From positions 1,674,001 to 1,738,000 of the forward strand of contig OZ246894.1 of NCBI GenBank assembly GCA_965231925.1: 64,000 nucleotides of DNA, read 5' to 3'. This DNA is from Poriferisodalis sp965231925 (GTDB lineage Bacteria > Actinomycetota > Acidimicrobiia > Acidimicrobiales > Poriferisodalaceae). The notes under the pieces were generated by a model, which saw nothing but the letters and a program-made list of their open reading frames with translations, was not told the DNA's origin and searched no databases. The translations under genes were made by a program, and so were the position numbers. This document shows positions 45,840 to 55,397 of this stretch, piece after piece; position 1 is the stretch's first letter, and each line of letters opens with the position of its first letter.

Positions 45840-47075
45840 GTGCGGTGTCCACTAACGTTTGCGCGGGTTGGTCATGCGGCTTTGGGGGTGGCGGGCCGTC
45901 CCCATCGGGTGCCTTTTTCGGCTCGGACCCGTTTTCGTTCTCGGCGTTGTGCGGCGAGCAGTTGTGGGCTGCGTTTGTTGGCGTTGCGCCAGCGGAGGTA
46001 GGCGTGCAGCCGGCGTGTGAGCACGGTGTGGTTGGGGTGGTCGGAGTTGTTGAGCACGAACTCGCGCAGCGGCCCGAAGTGGGCTTCGATGGGGTTGGCC
46101 CATGAGCTGTAGGTGGGCGTGAAGCACAACTCGACTTTGTTGCGCTGAGCCCAGCGGACGATGTCGGCGCTCTTGTGAGCAGACAGGTTGTCCAAGATCA
46201 CATAGATCGGTTCGCCGTCGGGGCGGCGCGCTCGGATGCTGCGCAGCGCTGCGAGGGTGTTGGCTGCGGACTTGCGTGCCCGCACGACGCCCCACATCTC
46301 GTCGTCGCCGACCGAGTAGCAGCCGTGGAACTGGCGCACCCCGTGGAGCTTGTTGTAGTTCGCCCGCAGCCGCTGGGGGCGGCCCCTGGGCGCCCAGCCG
46401 GCGCCGGCGGTGGGGCGGATGGCCAGCGGCCCGAACTCGTCGAACGCGAACGTGCGGTCGGGATGGTTCTCGAGCGCGTCCTCGATGCGGTCCAGCTTCG
46501 CTTCGCGGTCGGGGTCGTCGGTGTCCTTCCACGACTTGGTGCGCTGGAACGTGACGTCGTTGGCCGCCAGCAGCTGGCGCAGCCGCTCACGGCCGATCCG
46601 CACCACACGGGTCGGGTTGTCGCCCAAATAGGCAGCCAGCTTGCGGACGCTCCACCGCGTGAACGCCAACCCCAGCTTCTCGGGACGCTCGCCGGCCGTC
46701 TCGACGATGAACGCCTCATCGTCAGTCGTGATCCGGCGGGGACGGCCACCCGCCCACTTGGGGTCCAACGACGCCATCCCCGACTCGTTGAACCGATGGA
46801 TCATCTCGCGCACCCGATCAGGAGACGTCGCCACCAGCCGAGCGATCACCGCAACCGAGTTCCCGCCAGCAGACGCATGAATCACCGTCGCACGCCGCCA
46901 GCGCACATGGGACTTGTCCGATTTGCCGCCCCCGCGGCGCACGATCCGCTGGAGCCGCTGGCCTTCCTCATGGGTCAAACGCCGGACCCGCAACCGTTCA
47001 GTCATACCCCCGATCACAGCACACACCCGCACCACAACCGCGGACGCGACCACCGAACGTTTGCGGACACCGCAC
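45840..47075 (-). mobile_element. IS630-family insertion sequence
   Basis: A 1,236-bp element with imperfect terminal inverted repeats: left GTGCGGTGTCCACTAACGTT, right (reverse complement) GTGCGGTGTCCGCAAACGTT. TA dinucleotides flank both ends (45838-45839 and 47076-47077), the target duplication typical of IS630/Tc1. It carries one intact transposase gene. Confidence 0.9.
45872..47005 (-). CDS. IS630-family transposase
   Basis: A 377-residue DDE transposase from ATG 47005 (MTERLRVRRLT). Seen: an N-terminal helix-turn-helix region with NSVAVIARLVATSPDRVREMI, then the catalytic acidic residues in FAFDEFGPL, VILDNLSAHKS, and SSWANPIEAHFGPLREFV (D-D-E order). There is no frameshift, so it may be active. 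Confidence 0.93.
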   Translation of the reverse strand: MTERLRVRRLTHEEGQRLQRIVRRGGGKSDKSHVRWRRATVIHASAGGNSVAVIARLVATSPDRVREMIHRFNESGMASLDPKWAGGRPRRITTDDEAFIVETAGERPEKLGLAFTRWSVRKLAAYLGDNPTRVVRIGRERLRQLLAANDVTFQRTKSWKDTDDPDREAKLDRIEDALENHPDRTFAFDEFGPLAIRPTAGAGWAPRGRPQRLRANYNKLHGVRQFHGCYSVGDDEMWGVVRARKSAANTLAALRSIRARRPDGEPIYVILDNLSAHKSADIVRWAQRNKVELCFTPTYSSWANPIEAHFGPLREFVLNNSDHPNHTVLTRRLHAYLRWRNANKRSPQLLAAQRRERKRVRAEKGTRWGRPATPKAA

Positions 47076-47145
47076 TAGCAGGAATAGATCTGCAATAACA
47101 CACAATAATTGCTTGCAAAATGATACATAATCGCTTCTCGGCAGC

Positions 47146-47151
47146 TATGCT
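47146..47151 (+). promoter_or_regulatory. -10 box (TATGCT) before an ATC-start gene
   Basis: TATGCT, then 6 nt, then ATC 47158, the codon that aligns with the ATG of the paralogous gene. The surrounding 47078-47145 is an AT-rich patch (AATAACACACAATAATTGC) unlike the rest of the window. Confidence 0.45.
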
Positions 47152-47157
47152 TGTCGT

Positions 47158-48405
47158 ATCGCTGAGTACATACGTCGCATTGCAGACCGGCTGCTCGCCG
47201 ACGACCTCGAGTACTGGCCGGCGGTAATCGTCACCGGCCCGCGGGCAGTGGGCAAGACAACGACTGCGATGCGTCACGCAGCAGGTGCCTTGCGGCTGGA
47301 CCGCCCCCAGCAGCGCGGGCTGTCGATGGAAGACCCCGATGTGGCAATCTCGCTCGGACCGTTTCCGCTGCTGCTCGACGAATGGCAGCACGTCCCCGAA
47401 GTGCTCGGTGCGGTCAAGCGCGCCGTCGACGAAGATCGATCAGGGCCGCGTCGCTACATCATCACCGGTTCAGCCCGCAACGATCTCATTGTCGGCTCCT
47501 GGCCTGGCACGGGCCGCTTCTTGAGCATCGAGATGTGGCCTTTGACTGGACGCGAGCGCTTTGGCGACGCCGCAGCGCCTTCGTTGTTCGACCGCTGGGA
47601 CTCCGAGGACCGCTTTGTCGTGCCATCCGATCCGCCCGGCATCCTCGACTACCTGCAGATTGCGTTGACCGGTGGCTTTCCTGACGCCGTTGCTGCTCCG
47701 GATCAGCGTCGCCGTTACCGGTGGATGCGCAGCTACGTCGAATCCACCGCAACTCGTGATCTCGGAGAATTGGGCGATGCCGCAGGGCGCCGTAGGAGCC
47801 CGGAGGGCCTGACCCGGTACTTGCGGGTACTCGCGTTGCACACTGCTGGCGTGGTACCGGCCGCAGCACTAGCCGAAGCCGCCAAGCTCGATGCGCGTAC
47901 GGCTGCGAGTTATCACGACGTGCTGAGGACGCTGCGTCTGATCGTCGACGTTCCTGCGTGGCGAACGAACCGGCTCAAGCGCCTCGCCGCTGCGCCGAAG
48001 CGGTACCTCACCGATTCCGGACTTGCCGCCTGGCTGGCGCGGGTCGATGACGCTGCAATCCAGTACGACCATGGCATCCGAGGCCGCATTCTGGACAACT
48101 ACGTCGCCGCACAGCTTCACGCGGAGGCCGAGGCATCCGAGAAGACTGTCTATCTGCACCATCTGCGCGCATATCGCGGTGAGCACGAGATCGATCTCAT
48201 CGCGGAATTCGGATCTCGTGTTGCCGCATTCGAAGTCAAAGCAACCAGCGCCCCCAACCGCCGGGACGCCCGCCATCTGGCATGGCTGCGCGATCAGCTT
48301 CCCGCCGAGCAGTTCGCCGGAGGGGTCGTCTTTCACACAGGTGCACAGCGGCACAGTCTCGGCGACCGCATCGAAGCGGTGCCGATCAGCGGCCTGTGGG
48401 GTTGA
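47158..48405 (+). CDS. AAA_14/DUF4143 ATPase with apparent ATC start
   Basis: A 415-residue predicted ATPase. Seen: Walker A GPRAVGKT (27-34), Walker B FPLLLDEWQ, GGFPDAV, NRLKRLAAAPKRYLTDSGL, and the C-terminal nuclease-like DUF4143 region with EIDLIAEFGSRVAAFEVKAT. The first usable GTG (47248) falls inside the P-loop, so translation must start earlier. Alignment with the paralog at 56222-57451 places the start at ATC 47158, as both P-loops then lie at 27-34. No ATG, GTG or TTG occurs in frame between the stop at 47128 and the P-loop. It may use ATC, or be a start-codon mutant. Confidence 0.75.
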   Translation: MAEYIRRIADRLLADDLEYWPAVIVTGPRAVGKTTTAMRHAAGALRLDRPQQRGLSMEDPDVAISLGPFPLLLDEWQHVPEVLGAVKRAVDEDRSGPRRYIITGSARNDLIVGSWPGTGRFLSIEMWPLTGRERFGDAAAPSLFDRWDSEDRFVVPSDPPGILDYLQIALTGGFPDAVAAPDQRRRYRWMRSYVESTATRDLGELGDAAGRRRSPEGLTRYLRVLALHTAGVVPAAALAEAAKLDARTAASYHDVLRTLRLIVDVPAWRTNRLKRLAAAPKRYLTDSGLAAWLARVDDAAIQYDHGIRGRILDNYVAAQLHAEAEASEKTVYLHHLRAYRGEHEIDLIAEFGSRVAAFEVKATSAPNRRDARHLAWLRDQLPAEQFAGGVVFHTGAQRHSLGDRIEAVPISGLWG

Positions 48406-48494
48406 GGAGTTCCTGGCCCGCCCAATGCTGACGGCATCCGGCTGCGGGCTGACGACTTGGCGCCGTCAGCCCGCGAGCGCGATGTTGTGCGGCG

Positions 48495-49829
<1,335 letters not shown>

Positions 49830-49917
49830 AGTGAGCTCCATTTCTTACGCCCCATGAGGCGGGCTATGCCTATAACCCGGCGGGATTGCCGAGCGCGCAA
49901 GACTGTACCTGCAAAAC

Positions 49918-49934
49918 CCGACCTATCCGGTCGG
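49918..49934. promoter_or_regulatory. palindrome CCGACC-N5-GGTCGG, candidate metY operator
   Basis: It lies 10 nt upstream of a minus-strand TACAGT (49907-49902), so it would overlap the -35 region of a metY promoter. No known regulator motif was recognised. Confidence 0.45.
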
Positions 49935-49972
49935 ATTTTCCATGACAGATAGGTGTCGGAATCTTGGGAGGC

Positions 49973-50998
49973 TCAGAACCCGGTCTGCTTGTCGACTACG
50001 CCTTCCAGCGGGCGGCCCTCCCGCAGCGCGACGAGATTGCGGCAGAAGCGCTCCAGGTTGCGCCGTGCGCGGTGCTGGCTGGCGCCGGCGGTATGGGGTG
50101 TCATCACGCAGTTGTCGAACGCCCACAGCGGGCTATCGGCGGGCAGCGGTTCGACGGGTGCGACATCGAGAGCGGCGCCGCCGATCCGTCCCTCGGCCAG
50201 TGCGCGCTCCAGCGCCGGTCCGTCGATGATCTCGCCGCGGGTCACGTTCAGCAACACCGCGCCGTCGGGCATCAAGGCGAACATCTCGTCATCGAACATG
50301 GCCCGGGTGTCGCCGGTGAGCGGCAGACCGACTGCCAGGACATCGCTGGTTGCCACGATGTCGCGCAGCGACTCCGGTCCGCCGACCGTGTCGACGCCCT
50401 CGCCGGGTGGAACCGGGTACAGGTCCATCGCCTGCACGTTCATGCCGAACGCGGTGGCGCGGCGGGCGATGTGTCGGCCCGTGCCGCCGAACCCCAGAAT
50501 GCCCATGGTCAGGCCTTCGAGCTCGAGCTCGCTGTAACGCATCTGTTCCCGGAGGTCGTTGTCCCAACCCTGCGGGCCTAGCTTCACCGCCGTTGCGATG
50601 CGCCTGACGAGCGCCAGCAGCAGGCCGAACGCATGATCGGCCAGGTGGCTGCCGACCAGACCCTTCTCGCCGGTCAGCACGACATCGCTGGCGAGGAACT
50701 TGGGATACATGAACATGTCGACGCCCGATGCCGTGGCGTGAATCCAGCGCAGATTCGGCGCCGCATCGAACAGCCACTCGGGCACGATCCCGAGGATCAC
50801 CTGTGCATCGGCAGCCAGCGGCACCCCGTCTCGCGGCCGGTCCACGATGTTCACGACTGCGCCCGGTCCTGCGGCGTCGCGCATGGCGGCCTCGTCATCG
50901 GGGCTGACATCGGGCAGCGTGAGTGTCTTGGTGACCAGCACATGGAGCGGCCCTTCGGGCACGTCCAGGATGGTCGGGCCGGGCAGTGCAGAACTCAT
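49973..50998 (-). CDS. D-2-hydroxyacid dehydrogenase (NAD-binding)
   Basis: A 341-residue oxidoreductase. ATG 50998 overlaps the stop of the hydratase gene (ATGA). Seen: nucleotide-binding GILGFGGTGRHIARRA, LPLTGDTRAMFDDEMFALM, VLLNVTRGEIIDGPAL, the catalytic Arg/Glu/His regions with DVAPVEPLPADSPLW and MTPHTAGAS. It probably acts on a short hydroxy acid; the coupled hydratase suggests a shared catabolic route. Confidence 0.87.
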   Translation of the reverse strand: MSSALPGPTILDVPEGPLHVLVTKTLTLPDVSPDDEAAMRDAAGPGAVVNIVDRPRDGVPLAADAQVILGIVPEWLFDAAPNLRWIHATASGVDMFMYPKFLASDVVLTGEKGLVGSHLADHAFGLLLALVRRIATAVKLGPQGWDNDLREQMRYSELELEGLTMGILGFGGTGRHIARRATAFGMNVQAMDLYPVPPGEGVDTVGGPESLRDIVATSDVLAVGLPLTGDTRAMFDDEMFALMPDGAVLLNVTRGEIIDGPALERALAEGRIGGAALDVAPVEPLPADSPLWAFDNCVMTPHTAGASQHRARRNLERFCRNLVALREGRPLEGVVDKQTGF

Positions 50999-51774
50999 GA
51001 GATCGTCGCCTCCACGTCTCCGATGCCGCTGTAGTGGGTCGTCCAGCGCTGGCCGGGCTCGACCCGGCAGCGGGAGTACGCGCCGGTGATCACGCTCTGG
51101 CCCGCTTCGAGAGCCAAGCCGTGGCGGTGCAACGTCGCTGCAAGCCGGGCAATCGACAGGTAGGGGTTGTCGACCTCGTCCGCGGCCGTGCAGTTGAAGC
51201 GCTCTTCGCCGTCGCACGAGACCGTCACCACGCAGCGGTCGAGATCTGCTGCGGAAGGCGCGTCGACTCCCGAGCCTCGCACAATGGCCCAGTTCGTCAG
51301 GCTGTCGGCGACGAGCATGGCGAGGTTGCCTCCGACGGCGACGCGCGCCTCGTTCACCTCGTAGCCGGCGCACACCTGCGCGATCCGAGCGGGCACCGAA
51401 GCTGGATCGACGTCGTCGCCGGCGATGCGCTCGCCGATCACGAAGCACATCTCAGGTTCGATGCTCACCTTGCTGATCTTTGCGGACGGGATGTCGGCGG
51501 GCGATGCGAGCACGCGGTTGACGTGCCCGAACGGCCGCTCGTCGATTCCTACTGCAGTCCGAGCCCGATCCGAGGTCAGCCCTACCTTCCAGCCGGCATG
51601 CACGGCACCATTGGCGGTGGCTCGCCGCTGCATCTCGCACTGGATAGCGAGTCCGTCTTCGAAGCCCAAGTCGGCAAACGCCCCTATGGGTGCCTCGCCT
51701 CCGGCGGCGAGGTAGGCGGTCAGAGCATCTGCTGCCGCGAGCTGTGCGGGGCTGAGCGGTTGTGGCGAAGTCAC
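50995..51774 (-). CDS. 2-keto-4-pentenoate hydratase-type protein (FAH superfamily)
   Basis: A 259-residue protein with a GTG start. Seen: AGWKVGLTSDRARTAVGID, the metal-binding SIEPEMCFVIGERI (E-x-E-like) and CAGYEVNEARV. MhpD-type hydratases add water to 2-hydroxypenta-2,4-dienoate in aromatic meta-cleavage; related decarboxylases look similar. It is the first gene of a two-gene operon. Confidence 0.8.
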   Translation of the reverse strand: MTSPQPLSPAQLAAADALTAYLAAGGEAPIGAFADLGFEDGLAIQCEMQRRATANGAVHAGWKVGLTSDRARTAVGIDERPFGHVNRVLASPADIPSAKISKVSIEPEMCFVIGERIAGDDVDPASVPARIAQVCAGYEVNEARVAVGGNLAMLVADSLTNWAIVRGSGVDAPSAADLDRCVVTVSCDGEERFNCTAADEVDNPYLSIARLAATLHRHGLALEAGQSVITGAYSRCRVEPGQRWTTHYSGIGDVEATIS

Positions 51775-51852
51775 AGCGGCGCACCTTAGATTGCGAGGGA
51801 CCAGTGGGCTCAGATGTCCGGGTTCGTCCTACCCACTGCAGGGGGCTCGCCG

Positions 51853-51858
51853 TAGGGT
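51853..51858 (+). promoter_or_regulatory. -10 box (TAGGGT) for a leaderless start at 51865
   Basis: TAGGGT, 6 nt, ATG of the ArsI-like gene. It lies in the 90-bp divergent space after the hydratase gene. Confidence 0.5.
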
Positions 51859-51864
51859 GAGCCC

Positions 51865-52308
51865 ATGAGGTTGCAGCTGGCACTCAACGTGGACGACATC
51901 GACGAAGCGGTCGACTTCTACTCACGCCTATTCGGAGCGGAGCCTGCGAAGCGGCGCGAGGGCTATGCGAACTTCGCCATCGATGAGCCGCCGCTGAAGC
52001 TGGTGCTCTTCGAGTCGACTGGCGACGGGGGCACCATCAACCACCTCGGGGTCGAGACCGAGTCCGCCGGCGAGGTAGAGCAGGCACACGCCCGCATGAG
52101 CGAGGCCGGCATCACCACCTCGACCATTGACGAGACCATGTGCTGCTACGCCGAGAAGGTCGAGACGTGGACCACCGATCCGCATGGCATCGAGTGGGAG
52201 TGGTACGTCAAGCAGGGTGACACCGACGTGATGCAGAACGTCGTGCTGTCACGCCGCGGCGACGGCATCGAGCGGGACGGCCATAGCGAAGAGGCTTGCT
52301 GCGCCTGA
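51865..52308 (+). CDS. arsI: ArsI/CadI-like VOC protein (organoarsenical C-As lyase)
   Basis: A 147-residue VOC protein. Seen: LQLALNVDDIDEAVDFYSRL, GYANFAIDEPPLKLVLFE, INHLGVE, and the tandem Cys93-Cys94 in TMCCYAEKVETWTTDP. Gln4, His60 and Glu112 match the nonheme iron ligands of ArsI; the Cys pair binds the trivalent arsenical. A second CC near the C-terminus (EEACCA) also fits. No arsR, arsM or arsenite pump gene is adjacent, so its regulation and role here are open. Confidence 0.82.
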   Translation: MRLQLALNVDDIDEAVDFYSRLFGAEPAKRREGYANFAIDEPPLKLVLFESTGDGGTINHLGVETESAGEVEQAHARMSEAGITTSTIDETMCCYAEKVETWTTDPHGIEWEWYVKQGDTDVMQNVVLSRRGDGIERDGHSEEACCA

Positions 52309-52335
52309 GGGTGCTGCTGTGCTGATGTCGGCGAT

Positions 52336-53160
52336 TCAGGGTTGAGGCCGCCGCTCCCGTAGCAAGACCTCTTGGGCGATCGTTGCGACGTGGCGGCCGT
52401 CAGGAGCGAACAGGTTGCCCACGGTCATGCCCCGAGCGCTCGTGAGGCCGTGGCAGTCGAATTGGTAGAGGTGCCACTCGTCGGCGCGCATCGGGCGGTG
52501 GAACCACATGGCGTGATCCAGTGACGCGCCCATGAACTTCTCCTGGTACTGCTCGCGGGTCACCTGCAGAGGATGCAGAGAGCGGGCGGCGTTGAACTGG
52601 ATGGCGTCCGACGTGAACGCCAGCCCGCAGATGTGCAGGCGGGGATCGTCCTCGATCGGATCGACGATGCGTACCCAGCCCATCGACTGGCCCGCCCCCG
52701 GATGACTCGGCAGCGGTCGGCGTTCCATGATCCAGGGCCATCGCTCTTCGTCGATGTTGCGACAGTCCTGCGGGTCGGGTGCGAGCGGGATGCGTGCTGT
52801 TTGCACCTGGGCGTCTTGCTCTGCCACGTGGAATGAGCACGACAGGTTCAGGATTGCGCCGCCGCTCTGGCGGGCCACGACCGCTCGGGTGCAGAACGAG
52901 CGGCCGTTGCGCAGGCGGTCCACCTCGTAGCGGACCGGTTCGTCAAGCGTGCCGCCTCGGATGAAGTAGGCATGCACCGAGTGCGGCACGAACGCTTCGT
53001 CGACCGTTTGGAACGCCGCCCACAGGCCTTGTGCGATGACCTGCCCTCCGTAGATCCGACCCCACATGTACTCGGGGCTGAGCCCGACGTAGGTGTCGGG
53101 GCCGTGCTGCTCGAGGAACATCATCTCGCCGTAGGTGGTGGGTGCCGCGATGCCGCTCAC
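52336..53160 (-). CDS. acyl-CoA thioesterase II (TesB-like)
   Basis: A 274-residue double-hotdog thioesterase releasing free acids from acyl-CoA. Seen: YVGLSPEYMWGRIYGGQVIAQ, VHAYFIRGGTLDEPVRYEVD, LHPLQVTREQ, LDHAMWFHRP. The GTG start (53160) lies in the first of three 32-bp repeats. It is downstream of the acyl-CoA dehydrogenase gene on the same strand. Confidence 0.9.
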   Translation of the reverse strand: MSGIAAPTTYGEMMFLEQHGPDTYVGLSPEYMWGRIYGGQVIAQGLWAAFQTVDEAFVPHSVHAYFIRGGTLDEPVRYEVDRLRNGRSFCTRAVVARQSGGAILNLSCSFHVAEQDAQVQTARIPLAPDPQDCRNIDEERWPWIMERRPLPSHPGAGQSMGWVRIVDPIEDDPRLHICGLAFTSDAIQFNAARSLHPLQVTREQYQEKFMGASLDHAMWFHRPMRADEWHLYQFDCHGLTSARGMTVGNLFAPDGRHVATIAQEVLLRERRPQP

Positions 53161-53246
53161 AGCATTCCCTTGCGGGAATCGCCCTGCATCACAGCATTCC
53201 CTTGCGGGAATCGCCCTGCATCACAGCATTCCCTTGCGGGAATCGC
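53158..53246 (-). repeat. three 32-bp tandem repeats, each a GNRA-capped hairpin
   Basis: Units start at 53158, 53190 and 53222 with period 32; the last is partial. On the transcribed (minus) strand each contains ATTCCC-GCAA-GGGAAT, a 6-bp stem with a GCAA tetraloop. They span the end of the acyl-CoA dehydrogenase gene, the gap, and the thioesterase start codon. Confidence 0.85.
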
Positions 53247-54438
53247 GCCAGGGCACATCACGGTCGAGGCGGGGTTCGCCGGGGAGGCCCAGCACTCGCT
53301 CTCCCAGGATGTTGCGCTGGATCTCGTCGGTGCCGCCCCGTATCGACATCGACGGTGCCGTCACCGTCTCGATGTAGCCGTGGCCGTCTTCGAGCATGCC
53401 CGCCGCTCCTGCTGCGCGATTCGCCAAGTAGGCACGTCGCTTGTACGACGACACCGTCCTCAGCTTTGCACCGCTGCCCGCTGGTCCTGGACTGCCGCCC
53501 GATCGAGCCTCGTCGGACGCCCGCTGCGCGGTCCAGCGCGACGCCATGTCGGCGGCGTAGATCGACATGGCCTCGTCCCGTCGCACCTTGTCGTCGAGCG
53601 CTCCGAGTGCGGCCAGATCGGCAATCCACGGCGGAACACGGGCTCCCCGCTTCGCACCGTCGCCCCCGCCCCGGCTGCCGGCTCCGGCGCGCTCGTGCGA
53701 GAGGATCGTCATGGCGACGCGCCAGCCTTCGCCCACATCGCCGACCCGCCACTCGTCACCCACGACCGCGCCGTCCACGAACACTTCGCTGAAATGGGCG
53801 TCGTTGTTCATCTGCCGCAGGGGCCGCACGTCGACACCAGGAGCGTCCATCGCGATCACGAACATCGTCAGCCCTTTGTGCTTGGGCTGCGCGGGGTCGG
53901 TGCGGGCCAAGCAAATGCCCCATTCGGCCCACATCGCCCGGCTGGTCCACGTCTTCTGGCCGCCCAGGCGCCACACGTCGCCGTCCCGCTCGGCGCTGAG
54001 GGCCACATTTGCGAGGTCCGAGCCGGCTTCGGGCTCGGAGAACATCTGGCACCAGATCTCGGCACCAGAAGCAATCGGACGCAGCCAGCGCTGCTGCTGT
54101 TCGGCGGTGCCGTGGGCCAGCAGCGCCGGGCCCACCATCCCCAGCCCGATCGCGAACGGGTACAGATCGGGCACGACGTACTCGCGCAGCACCGAGCCGA
54201 CGAGGGCGTTCTCCGCGGGCGACGCGTCCCGGCCGCCATGGTCAGCAGGCCACGTCGGCACGTGCCAGCCGCCCTCGACAGTCGCCGCCAGATACGCCCG
54301 ACCATTGTCGAGGTCGTCGCTGCCCGCACCCATCGACGTCAGCCGGGTCTCTTCGGTGCGTCGCTCGAGCAGTCCGTCGAGCGCTGCGCGGATGTCGTCA
54401 GGGGTGAGCGCGGCTGCGGTCGACGTGGGATCGGCCAT
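53221..54438 (-). CDS. acyl-CoA dehydrogenase
   Basis: A 405-residue FAD flavoenzyme. Seen: MFSEPEAGSDLANVAL, QKTWTSRAMWAEWGICLART, GVDVRPLRQMNNDAHFSEVFVDGAVV, and SMSIRGGTDEIQRNILGERVLGLP near the C-terminus. The usual Glu base region is not clear, as in many actinobacterial FadE proteins. The last residues (DSRKGML) are encoded by the 32-bp repeat. It lies 40 nt after the enoyl-CoA hydratase gene. Confidence 0.9.
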   Translation of the reverse strand: MADPTSTAAALTPDDIRAALDGLLERRTEETRLTSMGAGSDDLDNGRAYLAATVEGGWHVPTWPADHGGRDASPAENALVGSVLREYVVPDLYPFAIGLGMVGPALLAHGTAEQQQRWLRPIASGAEIWCQMFSEPEAGSDLANVALSAERDGDVWRLGGQKTWTSRAMWAEWGICLARTDPAQPKHKGLTMFVIAMDAPGVDVRPLRQMNNDAHFSEVFVDGAVVGDEWRVGDVGEGWRVAMTILSHERAGAGSRGGGDGAKRGARVPPWIADLAALGALDDKVRRDEAMSIYAADMASRWTAQRASDEARSGGSPGPAGSGAKLRTVSSYKRRAYLANRAAGAAGMLEDGHGYIETVTAPSMSIRGGTDEIQRNILGERVLGLPGEPRLDRDVPWRDSRKGML

Positions 54439-54478
54439 CAGTCGCGGGTGAGGTCGGGCACTTCAGGATGACCCGGCA

Positions 54479-55312
54479 TCAGCTGCGGGTGAAGTTTGGC
54501 GTGCGGCGCTCGTTCATGGCGTTGACGCCTTCACGCCAGTCGTTGGTTGTGCGCAGGCGATCCTGCTCGGCCTTCTCGTTGTCGGTGGCGACTCTGATTG
54601 CGTCGGCGAGGTGGCCTCGCATCGTGTTGCGGATCGACTCGACGGCCAGCGGCGCCGACCCGGCGATCTCGCAGGCGAAGTCGTACGCGGCCTGGCGCAG
54701 CTCGTCGAGCGGCACCAGCTTGTCGGCCAGCCCGAGCTCGACGGCCTCGTCGCCCTTCACGCGGCGGCCGGTGTAGAGCAGATCCAGCGCCTGCTGATTG
54801 CCGACCAGCATCGGCAGGGTCACGGTGAGCCCGAAGCCGTGGTGGAAGCCCAATCGGGCGAAGTTGGCCGTGAAGCGAGCCTCGGGGGCCGCAATGCGGA
54901 AGTCCGGGAAGCAGGCCACGCCCAGCCCGCCGCCCACCGCTGCGCCCTGGATGGCGCCCACCACCGGCGTGCGCTTCGAGAACAGGTCGAAGGCAGCGTC
55001 GTACAGATGGCGCGGGCTGCCGTCGGCGTTGGTGGCGGTGATCTCGCCGCCCCGGCGGCCATCAGATCCGAACTGGGCGCCCGCACAGAAGTTCTTGCCT
55101 TCCGAGCACAGCACGCTCGCCCGGCAGCCGTCCTCCTCGTCCAGATCGCCGAACGCGGCGACGAGGCCGTCGATGAGTTCCAAGTCGAAGAAGTTGTTGG
55201 GCGGCCGCTGAATCTCCACGACGGCCACGTGGTCGTCGCTCAGCTTGACCGAGACATCCCCGTACTGTCCGAATTCGTCGAGAGTGCTGTCGACTGTGCT
55301 GTTGCTGCTCAT
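54479..55312 (-). CDS. enoyl-CoA hydratase/isomerase family protein
   Basis: A 277-residue crotonase-fold enzyme. ATG 55312 is preceded by TACGCT with 6 nt spacing, a leaderless start. Seen: VAVVEIQRPPNNFFDLEL, CSEGKNFCAGAQF, and the oxyanion motif AIQGAAVGGGLGVACFPD. The Glu at the usual catalytic positions is not obvious, so it may not be a hydratase. It appears to head the operon with acyl-CoA dehydrogenase and thioesterase. Confidence 0.87.
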   Translation of the reverse strand: MSSNSTVDSTLDEFGQYGDVSVKLSDDHVAVVEIQRPPNNFFDLELIDGLVAAFGDLDEEDGCRASVLCSEGKNFCAGAQFGSDGRRGGEITATNADGSPRHLYDAAFDLFSKRTPVVGAIQGAAVGGGLGVACFPDFRIAAPEARFTANFARLGFHHGFGLTVTLPMLVGNQQALDLLYTGRRVKGDEAVELGLADKLVPLDELRQAAYDFACEIAGSAPLAVESIRNTMRGHLADAIRVATDNEKAEQDRLRTTNDWREGVNAMNERRTPNFTRS

Positions 55313-55397
55313 GCGGCGAGCGTAGATGCGCCGCCCGCGAAGCGCTCGACTGGTCGCAACCGCTGCCCGCACCCTGGCGTAACTCAGCGGGGCTGGG

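Noticed and set aside
49842..49972. SAM riboswitch before metY
   Set aside because: The leader is short and I could not fit the conserved cores of the SAM-I, SAM-II or SAM-IV classes; only a palindrome is clear.
53158..53246. CRISPR-like array of 32-bp repeats
   Set aside because: The units abut each other without spacers and there are no cas genes in the window.
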